DNA of 64,000 nt from Anisodus tanguticus (lineage: Eukaryota > Streptophyta > Magnoliopsida > Solanales > Solanaceae): NCBI GenBank assembly GCA_034509755.1, contig CM067541.1, positions 22,680,001 through 22,744,000 of the forward strand, read 5' to 3'. The stretch's first letter is position 1. Every line of letters begins with the position of its first letter. The notes beneath the pieces are model-generated. The model was given only the letters and a program-made list of their open reading frames with translations. It was not told the origin of the DNA and did not search any database. A program made the translations under genes and the position numbers. Below, piece by piece: positions 1 to 10,899 of the stretch.

Positions 1-70
1 CGCGTATAGTCGAGTTGGTATACTTATTCGCCAAAGCAATCCTCTTTCACCATTTTACCAAGCATGTTCT

Positions 71-350
71 ATGCTCATACTAGAAACGAGTTTTGCCAAA
101 AAGAAAGCCACCGTGTCGAATTCCGTCATGGTTGCCGCTTCGTCCGATGATAACTCTTCACAATTTGAAAATTTGTTGCCAAATCGTGGTCAAATGGGAC
201 GAAATGACAATAATGGAGATAAAAGTCGCGGCGGTGGTCGCGGTGGTGGCAAGGGTGGCGGCGGCAGTTCGACCATACGTGGCAGCCGCGGGCGCAGTGG
301 GGCAGTGGCCTTGGACCGTTCTGCCCCGCTCTTTTCCTTCGGATAATTAG
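71..350 (+). pseudogene. Copia A gag C-terminal remnant, glycine-rich
   Basis: An open frame of 91 codons ends in a run of glycine and arginine (RGGGRGGGKGGGG type), as is common at the C-terminal end of plant copia gag, where it helps bind RNA. No zinc knuckle is visible. A second overlapping frame is also open across the G-rich stretch, so the frame cannot be fixed from composition alone. Position just upstream of a recognisable protease supports gag. The start methionine is not meaningful, because upstream gag probably continues beyond the window edge. Confidence 0.5.
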
Positions 351-490
351 GCCAGGACCAATCCACGGCGCACTAGCTGCACTGGCCAGCCGCAGCCCAA
401 CGGTCAGCAGACATCGTACTTGGGCCACAACCGAACCAATGGCAACAAGCCCACTCGGCAATAGCAACTCCAACCGACATCGAGGCTGCG

Positions 491-1825
491 ATGCACACTC
501 TTGGACAAAATCCGCCTGACGCAAACTTGTACATGGACACCGGAGCATCTCATATGATGTCCTCACAAGGTAATCTCTCGTCCTATTTTAATTTGAGCAA
601 TAATCATGGTATAATTGTCGAAAATGGTCATTCAATTTCAATTCGTGGTTATGATAATACAAACTTGTCTCCCCCGAACCCACTGTTAGTGTTAAAGAAT
701 GTCATTCATGCTCCTCAATTGATTAAAAACTTGATTTCAATTAGAAAATTTACTACTGATAATTCGATTTCTGTTGAATTTGATCATTTTGGGTTTTTCG
801 TAAAGGATTTTCAGACGGGGATGCATATAATAAGATGTGATAGTCGGGGCGAGCTATATCCAATCACCACAATCACACCTCAAGCCACGTTACCATCCAC
901 TTTTGCAGCTTTAACTCTTTTATGGCATGAACGTTTGGGTCATCTGGGAGCATCTGTTTTTGCCTCCCTTAAACAAAATAAATTTATTGAGTGTACTAGA
1001 ACTCATAATTCTCATGTTTGTCGCTCATGTTCGCTTGGAAAATATGTTAAATTGCTCTTTGTTGCTTCTAATTCATCTGTTATGCCTTTTGATATTATCT
1101 ATAATGATATTTGGACATTTTCCGTTTTGAGCTCTTCGGGCCATTTATATTATCTTCTTCTGTTGGATGATTACTCTAATTTTTTGTAGACATTTCCTTG
1201 GTCTAAAAAGTCACAAGTTTTTTCCACATTTCTCTCATTTAGAGCATTCATCCGCACTTAGTTTGAACGGGACATTAAAAATATTCAATGTGATAATGGT
1301 AGAGAATTTGATAATGAGCCATTTTGGGATTTTTGCAAAGCTAATGGTTTATCTTTTCGTCTCTCTTGTCCACATAGAAAAGCAGAAAGAAAAATTTGAA
1401 CCATTAATAGCATTGTTAGAACCTTACTTGTCCATCTTTCTACCAACATCATTTTGGCATCATGCATTACAAATGAACCAATCTTACTCTCTCATCTATG
1501 GATATTCGGGTGCTTATGCTATCCTCTTTTTCCTTCCGCTACCATCAATAAACTTCAACCCCGGTCTACTCCGTGTATTTTTTTGGGATATTCGTCAAAT
1601 CATTGTGGTTACAAATGTTATAACTTATCCACTAATAAAATCATCGTGAGTCGTCACATATTTTTTGATGAATCAAATTTTTCCTTTGTCAAAATGCATT
1701 GTTCCGTGCCTCCTACCTATGAATTTCTTGACGATAGCATGTCCCCGTATTTGGTCCACCATTTGGCCTCGCAAACAAGCCCAACCATTTCGGCCAACCC
1801 AATTAATTCGGGCAGCTTGGCCTAA
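491..1825 (+). pseudogene. Copia A protease and integrase, broken
   Basis: The frame from 491 shows the aspartic protease motif MDTGASHMM near residue 16, then the GAG-pre-integrase zinc-binding region (LWHERLGHLG ... CRSCSLGKYVK) near residues 142-188, and the first integrase catalytic Asp in the NDIW segment. It stops at 1187-1189 in the middle of the integrase core. Read past that stop and another near 1260, the second catalytic Asp (CDNGREF, about 1290) and the Glu segment (HRKAERKI, about 1372) are still recognisable. From 1454 another frame gives the integrase C-terminal region with the copia signature IFLGYSS. The product would cut and integrate element cDNA; here it cannot be made. 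Confidence 0.85.
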
Positions 1826-2020
1826 ATATTTCCTTCACAAACCCAGCCAACTGGGCTTGCCTACCCGAGCCCAGTGTCTGCCAGCTGAGAGGTGCCCCTC
1901 GCCGAGAGGCCCAATGCCCTGGCAGCCCAGTTCCAGGCAGAGGCGGCCCAGTAACTGCTACCCCAATCCCGGGCAGTCCATCTCCAACACTCTCGGCCTC
2001 CGGACCCATCACGCGTTAGC

Positions 2021-2839
2021 CCGATATCTAGAGATGTCAGTGGATCCTGGACCCGGTCCGGATCCGGTGGATCTAGATCCATTTTTATAGGATATGGATC
2101 TTCAAAATTTGGACCAGACGGATCGGATCGGACCCGGATCTGTTTCTGACGGATCGGATCTGGATATGGATCTTGTATTTGAGATCCGTATCCGATCCAG
2201 ATCCGACCCGTGGATCCATTTTTTATTAAATATATTCATAATCTAGAATGTAATTTTATAAGTATTTTCTTAAAATTGCTAAGCACATCCTTGCAAGTTT
2301 AATTCTCAAAATAAGTTTAATTTATCCCCGCGTTAACTCAAAAACAAAAAAATAAAGAGGTAACTTCGATAATAAAATCAATGTTATATTAGTGAATTAC
2401 TAACATCTCCATAGATAAGTAGTTAAAATTATATTCACTTTATTTGTGAAGATTCCAATCACATGCAAGTTCTGCATTGTGGAAATACTAGTCAGCATTT
2501 TCCACAACTATTGTCATTGTCCAATTTTTTCAATTAATAGCTCACAATCAAAACGAGACAACGAACAAAATATCTCATATGAACATTTCAAAATTGAAAC
2601 ACAGAAAACTGTTAGCCAAGTAAAAATCGTTTGTCAGTTCAAAAAAAATTCTTAGCAAGACAATTTTTTTTACATGTGGATCTAGTTCCGATCCGTGGAT
2701 CCGGTGAATCCGATGGATCCGGATTTGGATCTGATTTTTATGGACCCGACGGATCTGGATTTAGGTATGAAAAACGGATCTGGATCTGGATCTAGTAGGA
2801 TCGGTCCAGATCCGATCCGTTGCCATCCCTACCGATATT
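2021..2839. repeat. 8-bp target duplication of the hAT at 2029-2831
   Basis: CCGATATC at 2021-2028 and CCGATATT at 2832-2839 flank the element. They match at 7 of 8 bases, as expected for an old hAT insertion. Confidence 0.85.
2029..2831 (+). mobile_element. Non-autonomous hAT element, copy 1 (803 bp)
   Basis: The ends are imperfect terminal inverted repeats: TAGAGATGTCAGTGGATC at the left, and at the right the complement of TAGGGATGGCAACGGATC. This is the TAGGGATGGCAA-type terminus of plant hAT elements. Both subterminal regions are packed with GGATCC, GGATCTGGATC and similar short motifs in both directions, which may be transposase-binding sites. The interior is AT-rich and has no transposase frame, so it would depend on a transposase made elsewhere. 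A longer relative of the same family lies at 29157-30606. It sits inside copia A between integrase and RT. Confidence 0.88.
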
Positions 2840-2914
2840 ACCTCCCCTATCCAACCAACTCCAATTCCGGCCCAACGACTAGTCACTCATAGTCAACATG
2901 GGATTTTCAAACCA

Positions 2915-3612
2915 AATAAAAAAAAATGGTCTTCATATCCATGTTACTAAATCACCATTACCTCGTAATCATGTGTTTGCCCTTAAAGACCCGAATTGGA
3001 AAATGGCTATGGATGATGAATATAATGCTCTTATTAATAATAGGACGTGAGATTTGGTGTCTCGTCCTCCTGATGTGAATGTGATTCGGTCTATGTGAAT
3101 TTTTAGTCATAAAGAAAAATCTGATGGTACATTTGAGAGGCATAAAACCCGTCTTGTAGGTGATGGAAAGACTCAACAGGTTGGTGTGGACTGCGGTGAG
3201 ACTTTTAGTTCAGTGATCAAACCAACAATTATCCGCACGGTACTAAGTCTGGCTCTTTCGAAGGCATGGCCTCTACATCAGCTTGATGTGAAAAATGCGT
3301 TCCTGCATGGAGAACTCAACGAACTTAATCATGTATGCTTATTTAAGAAATCCTTGTATAGGCTCAAACAAGCTCCTCGGGTCTGGTACAAGAGGTTTGC
3401 AGACTATGTTTCTCATATTGAGTTTTCTAATAGCAGGTCTGATCATTCTCTGGTCATATACGTCAGGGTAACGATATAACTTACATCCTTATGTATGAGG
3501 ATGATATTATCTTAACTGCTTCATTTGATGCTTTTCACAAGTCTATCATGTCTCTTTTTAGCTCAGGATTTGCTATGAAAGATCTAGGGCCATTGAGACT
3601 TGGGAATTGTTT
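2915..3612 (+). pseudogene. Copia A reverse transcriptase, broken
   Basis: The RT starts as a recognisable frame (ALKDPNWKMAMDDEYNAL) with stops near 3047 and 3096. It then has an open stretch from 3186 with the copia RT landmarks VDCGETFSSVIKP, HQLDVKNAFLHGEL and KKSLYRLKQAPRVWY. Compared with element C at 11240-11290, about 50 bases that normally lie between the FLHGEL and NHVCL segments are missing. A frameshift follows near 3480, before the catalytic YVDD region, which is itself damaged. The homology ends near 3600 at the KDLGPL segment. Confidence 0.88.
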
Positions 3613-3746
3613 ACATTATCGTTTAACAGAGAGTATCGAGCCATCAAGTTGATAATATTACATGCAAGAGTTTGTCTATCATATGTAGTTCTTAAGAGAA
3701 AACATCATTCATAAACACTGAAGGAACTGTTATCATAGTAAATATC

Positions 3747-4592
3747 TATATCATATATGTGTGTTCTTGGTGCTCAACAATGGTGTAAGGGGGTGTTTAT
3801 ATAGGTGATGGAGGGGGCTGAAAAGCTGCCTCCATAATAGCCAAATAATGGCCATTATGGAGGTAGTAAAGTCACCAACATAAATGGTGAAAGACCAACG
3901 GATTTGGCCATTATAGGAGGAGTAATTCAGCCAAAATAAATGGCTGAATTGAGAGCTTGGACGTTTCGATTTGACCGTCGAAATTCCAACTTTTCGAAAA
4001 CTTCGAGGGACCAAACCGTACATCTTGAAACTTCGGGGACCAAAGCGCACATCGAAAGAATTCGGTCCAAACCGTACTTCGGCAAAGTTTTCTGGCCCAA
4101 AAAGATAATATCAGAAGACCCACAGCCCACAGCCCACAGCCCGTGAACCCGTGAACCCGTGAATCCGGAACTCGGAACTCGGAACCGGAACCGGACCGGA
4201 CGGGACGGGCGGGCGGCGGCGGCGCGCGTGTGGTCTTTCCTCGAACCGAAGCACATCTAGGTCCTCCCTCCTTTAAACACATGGGATACCCCTTGGGGTC
4301 CCAAACCCCAAACCAATTTCGAATCTTATATACACAACAATTCTTTCTTCCTCTACCGATGAGGGAGAATTACACACAATACCACACTTTCCATGCTTCA
4401 AACACCTTACTTCGTGAACCAATATCTCTTTCATTTCTCAATGAAATTTGACGATTCTTGGCCCTACGGTTATCTACGTACTTAGTAGATCATGCATGTG
4501 TGAAGAACCGGATTCTCCAACATACGTTACACTAGTGTTTAAGCCGTTAAAGTTGGTCGGTCGCAACTCCCGCCAAAGGCAAATTTCCAACA
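3747..4592 (-). repeat. Left LTR (3' LTR in element orientation)
   Basis: On the minus strand this runs from TGTTGGAAATTTGCC to ...TGATATA; the terminal TACA-type end has mutated (the plus start is TATATC, against TGTATC in the other LTR). It contains a GC-rich simple-repeat block at about 4125-4228. Confidence 0.9.
4125..4228. repeat. Graded GC-rich simple repeats inside the LTR
   Basis: Short tandem motifs follow one another and grow simpler from left to right: CCCACAG, then GTGAACCC, GGAACTC, GGAACC, GGAC/GGGAC, GGGC and finally GGC. The same kind of block sits at 9440-9542 in the other LTR with different copy numbers. Confidence 0.75.
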
Positions 4593-4602
4593 ATCCCCTC
4601 TT
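4593..4602 (-). promoter_or_regulatory. Polypurine tract (plus-strand primer) of the 3747-9907 element
   Basis: The complement reads AAGAGGGGAT and directly abuts TGTTGG, the start of the 3' LTR in element orientation. This is the usual position and composition of an LTR-element polypurine tract. Confidence 0.8.
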
Positions 4603-6586
4603 GAAAGAGATTTTGGCGCACTCACATGGTGTCTTTTCATTTCAAAGCAATATTTCGGCGGACCGATGTTGCATAAGGAGAGGTAGCCTCGGCTTTGAAC
4701 CTTCCATAGTTGAATACCATCGGACTTACTTCTTTGCGCGGTGAACGTGATGTCTTGAACCGTCGGTGTTTAGTGTAAGCCAAGACAACGGTACCAACAC
4801 AACAAATTCACTTACTCTCTTCTTCGTAATGTTTTGTCCGTTTTGGCCATGGACAACGTCTTGGATTCTTAAGTGCGTTCAATTTGAGGCGGCCCGTCCT
4901 CGCACTTAAATAGGTGGTCTCCTACAAGGTATCCTGCTATACCCCACTTCACAAGTGTTAGGAACCATTAAAAGTTTCCCAAAGACCTAACCTCAGTTGT
5001 TGAGGATCATTACGAGTTTTGAAAACTTAACCTTTACCCATATCTGCGAGATAGCACTTAACGTCTATCGCGGGAACGGCTTTGGATTTGGTGTTTCTTT
5101 TCGAAATCACTATCCGAAGTGCTCATGCTTCCGAAGCGATCAAGCGAACCTTTACAACTTAGTTTTCCCATTGAACCAAATTACCGGGATCTCCGGTTCG
5201 TAAGGTTGGGTTTCCACTTTGTATTGGTTCGTATATTTTGGGTTTTAAGCCCATTCCCCTAGACAGCGAGAAAACTTAATCTCCGGGTAGTCCCTTAGTT
5301 AGTAAATAAGGAAGTGACACCCGTGATGATCAAGCGCCATACGGTCTTATGTCTCGACGGATATGTCCAGACGCCGTCATCCGTGTCCTTCCTAAAGCCG
5401 ACCGGCTAGCCACAGTGTATAACTGCTGAAGGCACGGGTTTCTCCCAATAAGGGACGTCCTCTAAGGATCCGTGAAGTTACTCAACTTCTTTCATGCTTT
5501 GTATAAAGCGATAAACTCCGATTCCATCATGAATCGGCCGATGCAAGTTTGCTTAGAGGATTTTCCAAGAACCACCATACACATTTACTTGTGGCTTTGG
5601 TGTTCTTCGGATCGATGTCCGGTTTGCATCACTGTGTTCTCCCAGAACCGCTGGACATCCAGAATACAATAATCCGTAGATAAGCGAATAATTCAGATAT
5701 CGTCATATCCGACTTAACGCCTTCTATTGATCATGTATTAAGATCATCAGTGAACCTTAGTTCAACTAATATGTTTGTAGGACGATACCAGGTCGGTTGT
5801 AGTGTGTACAATACATTGAACTACACGTGACCCGTGCATATCACTCCTTGTCTATGGGTGCACCATGATTCCAATCAATTCTATGATTCATATCCATTGG
5901 TGGCTTCAACGAGGACTGTCAACTATCGACCGATCCGTTAGATGTCTTAGAAATCCAATTCCTAAGATGTCATCTGTGATACTCATATCTTTCATATCGA
6001 GACTTTGTTTCAATATGATTTTCACTCTAAGACCGTTGGTTTTCCAACTGTTGGCTTTCTAACTTCAGAGTCAATGTTTCGTGATCGATTCATTGTTTCG
6101 TTTTATACGAGACTTTCGGGACCAAAATGTTAACATTTCGGGGACCAAAATGAAAGTTCGGAAGAAGCCCAACGATTCGGCAAACCAATTCGTTCCTCTT
6201 CTTCCAACTCTCCGGTTTGGAAGGTGTTTCAACACCCATGCCATGTAAGATTACAATGGCCCTGGATGTGAAGCTACTCACGGGGAGCACTTTTTATAAC
6301 CCAAAGGTTCTTTTCCGGAGGAAGATTAACTATTACACACGTATGGTTCTATATATGGAATCTATTTCTCCCTTTAGCTTCTTTCCAAAGCAGCGCTTTT
6401 GGAGATAACAATTATTTGTTAGTTGTCCATGGTTCGTTCTCAACCATACAAGCTAGAAGGACTGGAACAAGTCTTTGTCCCCTCTTTGCTCCGTCTTGGT
6501 TCAACATCTAGAATCCCCGAGTTTGCGGATCGGAATATTAAGTTCCGGATAGACAACAACTTTCGAGCCATGAAGATACGGAACGT

Positions 6587-7330
6587 CTAGTTCCGGACAG
6601 TCAGGCCCTCGCGGGTTCTTGTTAACCTTGAGCAATTACTCCTTTTTCCTATTTCAAGGAAAGTTATCTTCAATGAATTCAAAGCATTCTTTGACGCCAA
6701 GAGGCGATCAACACTCTTGTTATTTGCGGATCCGGTGGATATGCAATCTACGATCTTAGGTACAACTTGACATGTTTCGGTATTCCAACTTTTACCAAGC
6801 CACCCCACATAATTTGGGCGTACGACTTTGCGCTTGGCTAACACCGTTGGATTTGAAGTGAGAAATGAGCGATCGTTTAATGAACGATGCTTCACATTCT
6901 CCCCCCCTCTATCACTACGAATTTCTCAATCCGTAGGCTTAGTTGATATTCAACTTCTGCTTTGTAGCGCTTATCCGCTTCAACAACTTCATCTTTGCTT
7001 TTCAACAAACAAAGGATTCCATACGTTGTACCATCATCAATGAAGATCACAACGTACTTGTCTCCCCCCTCTATTTTGTATAAACTTCAAATCACCCAAT
7101 TAGGTGTGACTAAGTTCTAGAGGAGCGGTGCTTCTTTCGCTATTCCCTTGACGGAATTTGGAAAGGTGATTTTGCCTCTTCATCTACCTCACATTTATTT
7201 AGAGGGTTTATGTCGACAGAAGGCAACAATCTCAACATCGTTAGCTTTTGAATGACTTGCTATTTAACGTGTCTTAATCTATGATGGCATAGATGCACGG
7301 ATTACAAATATATCATTCATTTGGCTACAG
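6587..7330 (-). pseudogene. Copia integrase region remnant of the 3747-9907 element
   Basis: Read on the minus strand from about 7330, there is a GAG-pre-integrase stretch (HHRLRHV ... QKLTMLRLLPSVDINPLNKCEV) in which one expected zinc-binding Cys is replaced. Next comes an integrase core piece (KYVVIFIDDGTTYGILCLLKSKDEVVEADKRYKAEVE pattern, about 7070-6930) with stops before and after it. The first catalytic Asp position is replaced by a stop and the second Asp region is unrecognisable. The minus frame 6895-6587 (102 codons) resembles the part after the integrase core (GSANNKSVDRLLASKN), but is too worn to be sure. No function is possible. Confidence 0.65.
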
Positions 7331-7564
7331 ACATACTGCACCATTCTTAGTTATTACAGACCTGTTGGACTAGTCTCAAACCAAAGCTTGACCAACAGCG
7401 TCCCTTAAACCAAGTTAGGGACATGTATCACATCATCTTAGAGTGATCTCATTCCCTGAAGTCCTATTGAGGACAACCTCTCCAACCCCTTCTACTTTAG
7501 AGGTGGTGTTGCTTCACATGAACAACCTCTTACCCGTGGTTAGGGCGTAACCGGATCATATGTG

Positions 7565-7912
7565 ATCCGGATATTCTGGCCCACTCCAGTTGCTTTGGCG
7601 ACCGAGTGTCCAATTTCTTTTTTCGCCTTTTCTTTAGGCCTTCGGATCATTTAGGACACGGAAACTCGGCCCACCTTACTAGGTGTCCATTACTTTTCCT
7701 ATGAAATGAATTCGGCCCCACTCCGGTCGCCCCGGAGGCTTTATATGACTAAGTGTCCAATATCATCATATCAAAGGAATTTTGGCCCACTCCGGTCACC
7801 GGAGGCTTTGTATGTCGAGTGTCCAATATCATCCTATCAAAGGAATTTTGGCCCACTCTAGTCGCCGGAGGCTTTGTATGACCGAGTGTCCAATATCATC
7901 CTATGAAGGATC
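7565..7912. repeat. Tandem ~66-bp repeat in the 3747-9907 element
   Basis: About five degraded copies of a motif containing GGCCCACTCCGGTC, GGAGGCTTTGTATG and GAGTGTCCAAT follow one another. The last three copies are the clearest. Confidence 0.75.
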
Positions 7913-8415
7913 TTGTCAAATAGTATGACGGGCTCAACGTCTTTAGCTTTTAGTCTTCTTCCGTTATGATTGGTGCCCAGATAATTCTTGGCGCTTACTT
8001 AAGAGTGGTAAAAGTTTTCGCACGATTAGTGGATCTTTCTCCATAGTATGTGCGACCATACTTTACACACTTTAGTAATTACACTTAAAAGAACGGATCT
8101 TCTTAAGTCGTTTACAAAATCCAATCTTTAAACGGAAAAGAAGATGAGATTAAACTTCTGATTTGTTAAAGCATAAGGAATATAAATTATTTTCATATTC
8201 CTCCTTACTTTAATCCATTTTTAATCAGACATAATTTAATCTTTATTCTTGACAAGTAAGAAAAATTACTTATCATTTAATCCTTATTCTTGACAAGTGA
8301 GAAAAATACTTATCCCAATTTCGGATTCTGGCTCACTTCAGTCACTTCATCAGACTGAGTGTCCATTTCCTTCTCACCATTATTCGGATCCTTTGTCCGG
8401 GACGAGATATAGGCT

Positions 8416-8637
8416 TTACGCTACAAGATAGAATAACATCTTCACTCTTCTCCTCTTGTCCCAGTTGACATCCTCAGGCTCTCGAGAGCGCTTGTTTCCA
8501 CCAGTCTTGGTGGCGGTGACACCATGAACACGTTCATCATCATCACTCTCTTCTACCAAAAAACCATTGCCATATCCAGATTTGGTCACACAACTTTTGA
8601 CCGACATCTTTCGAACACTAATAGTAATACAATACAA
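8416..8637 (-). pseudogene. Small minus-strand frame, possible gag remnant
   Basis: A 73-codon frame lies near the 5' side of the 3747-9907 element in its own orientation, where gag would be. It has an acidic patch (EESDDDE) followed by a basic patch (KRSREPEDVNWDKRRR). I do not recognise a zinc knuckle or a gag fold. Position is the only argument for gag, and it could be chance coding. Confidence 0.25.
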
Positions 8638-9049
8638 ATATTGTCTTAAGTTGTTGGGAGATTTGCTCTATGGTACTTTATAAAGCAGTACGGGAAGTAT
8701 TTAACTATTACAAGTATTCGAAAGGATAAACAAAGATTTCAATAATTCAACATGGAATTTGAAATTACAATCGTTACATAAGTAAAAACTGAAAATTCCA
8801 GTTTTGTAGAAGACGGAAAAATGTAAATTGTTTTTGCTGAGTCGAGTGTAGCACTCTGTCCTTAAGACAATATTGCCCCGTATGTATCCTTTATACGTCC
8901 TGGACAATTTGTCTCCCAAGATAAAACAACAATGGAACCCTTGAGCAAAGGAAACTCAAGAGCTACCGTGAAGAATATTGAGTAACGAAATGATGCCTTG
9001 GAAGGTGTAGGAAGAAAGCTGTTTTGCTTGTGTATGCTTCGAATTTTCG

Positions 9050-9907
9050 TGTATCATATATGTGTGTTCTTGGTGCTCAACAATGGTGTAAGGGGGTGTT
9101 TATATAGGTGATGGAGGGGGCTGAAAACTCGCCTCCATAATAGCCAAATAATTGCCATTATGGAGGTAGTAAAGTCACCAACATAAATGGTGAAAGACCA
9201 ACGGATTTGGCCATTATAGGAGGAGTAATTCAGCCAAAATAAATGGGCGAATTGAGAGCTTGGACGTTTCGATTCGATTTGACCGTCGAAATTCCAACTT
9301 TCGAAAACTTCGGGGACCAAACTGTACATCTTGAAACTTCGGGGACCAAACCGCACATCGAAAGAATTCGGTCCAAACCGTATTCGGCAAAGTTTTCGGC
9401 CCAAAAAGATAATATCGAAGACCCACAACCCAAAAGATAATATCCCGTGACCGTGACGCCCACATGCCCCGGAACCCGGAACCGGAACCGGAACTCGGAA
9501 CCGGAACCGGACGGACGGGACGGGCGGGCGGCGGCGGCGCGCGTGTGGTCTTTCCTCGAACCGAAGCACATCTAGGTCCTCCCTCCTTTAAACACATGGG
9601 ATACCCCTTGGGGTCCCAAACCCCAAACCAATTTCGAATCTTATATACACAACAATTCTTTCTTCCTCTACCGATGAGGGAGAATTACACACAATACCAC
9701 ACTTTCCATGCTTCAAACACCTTACTTCGTGAACCAATATCTCTTTCATTTCTCAATGAAATTTGACGATTCTTGGCCCTACGGTTATCTACGTACTTAG
9801 TAGATCATGCATGTGTGAAGAACCGGATTCTCCAACATACGTTACACTAGTGTTTAAGCCGTTAAAGTTGGTCGGTCGCAACTCCCGCCAAAGGCAAATT
9901 TCCAACA
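9050..9907 (-). repeat. Right LTR (5' LTR in element orientation)
   Basis: The plus-strand borders are TGTATC and CCAACA, so the minus-strand LTR is TG...CA. It differs from the left LTR mainly in the GC-rich simple-repeat block (about 9440-9542) and a few small indels. Confidence 0.9.
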
Positions 9908-9912
9908 ATATC

Positions 9913-10860
9913 TACTAACTTTTAGTCGTAAGATTTGCAAATATTGATGCAAATAAGGTGGTACAAAAGTGTGTTATTTGATACACTTGGCCCAGGTAGA
10001 ATTATCTGGAAACATTGGCTCGCTAAAGAATTGTGTCTAATTTTAATCCGTTTAAATATGGATAAATTACACCTTTATGAGATCTTAGTCATAACTGAAT
10101 TTTCAAGAGAAAGTTCAATGCTGATGGTCTGAAAAGCCTGAAAAACTTTTGGAACCCAATTGTTATGAATTAGTATTTCTTAATGAGTTTCACTTTTTTA
10201 ACGGAAAACTTTATCTAAACACCACTTCAACTTGCAAGATGCTTTTAAATTTAACCATTTTTTAATTTTAATTTCAAATTTTGTTTTTCAGTTTCGATCT
10301 TAGTTCTGCCGGTGGAAGTGGTGATCGTGACGGCTTTAAAGAATAATGGCTTCGGTTGAAGTATTTGAACGGATTGCCCTTGCTGGTATTTGTCATCTTT
10401 AATTTTTTGTTTTGGGATAAAATTATTCCTGTCCATAAATAGGTTCATTTTGGTCTCTCAAATATAACCTGAGCATATTTAATTTTTTAATTTTGCTATG
10501 AGACACTTTTATCTCTTTCTAACATATCCGTTTAAAAAATAACGGTGATAAACTCACGTGACACTCATTCTTTCCCCGAAACTTCATACGCAAAGAAACA
10601 CTCTACCAAAAAAGCTCTAGCCTCTCTGTAAAAAGTTTTGATCGGTTGGAACTAGAAGAGAACTTAAGTGAAGAAGCTAATTTTTACTTCTTCGGCAATG
10701 ATTATTAGATCCCATGACAGTGAAATACCCAATTATTTTGTATATGAGCCAGATACCAGGGGCCTTTATATATAAATATCTAACTGTATTTTTTATTAAA
10801 ATCATATCTACCGGAACATATTAAGTATCTTTAGACCAAAACGACATTTTAATCTCAATT
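9913..10860. other. Spacer with no recognisable gene
   Basis: This stretch lies between the ATATC target duplication and copia C. It is AT-rich, and its longest open frames (about 65 codons) show no family features. I see nothing to annotate. Confidence 0.6.
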
Positions 10861-10899
10861 CTAATGTCACTACATCACCCCTACCACATAACACTATGT

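Larger units (their letters stand above)
1..3612 (+). mobile_element. Copia element A, decayed, 5' end outside the window
   Basis: This is the body of a Ty1/copia LTR retrotransposon running left to right: glycine-rich gag tail, protease, integrase, then reverse transcriptase, which is the copia order (integrase before RT). A hAT element splits it at 2029-2831. No LTR is visible. The left end lies beyond the window, and recognisable RT stops near 3612, where the sequence departs from element C (10861-12611), the closest relative here. Many stops and frameshifts show that it is dead. The 3613-3746 stretch up to the next insertion holds nothing I recognise. Confidence 0.9.
3747..9907 (-). mobile_element. 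Complete copia-like LTR retrotransposon, defective interior (6.16 kb)
   Basis: Two LTRs (3747-4592 and 9050-9907) flank about 4.46 kb. The element reads on the minus strand. A polypurine tract (AAGAGGGGAT, complement of 4593-4602) abuts the LTR that starts TGTTGG in that orientation, and the pol remnants also lie on the minus strand. The interior has only decayed copia gag-pre-integrase and integrase pieces plus unassigned sequence, with no recognisable RT. I see no clear primer site beside the right LTR. The last 360 or so bases of the two LTRs look identical, so the insertion is young despite the ruined coding region. It was probably mobilised by a relative. Confidence 0.9.
3742..9912. repeat. 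5-bp target duplication ATATC of the 3747-9907 element
   Basis: ATATC at 3742-3746 and again at 9908-9912 exactly flank the two LTRs. This fixes the element's ends and shows that it inserted as one unit. Confidence 0.9.

Noticed and set aside
1803..2082. Minus-strand frames at the copia A / hAT border
   Set aside because: GC-rich linker and GGATCC-motif shadows; no similarity to any protein.
3927..4282. Long minus-strand frames in the LTRs (also 9054-9597)
   Set aside because: They follow from GC-rich simple repeats in the LTR, and several frames are open at once; none resembles a protein.
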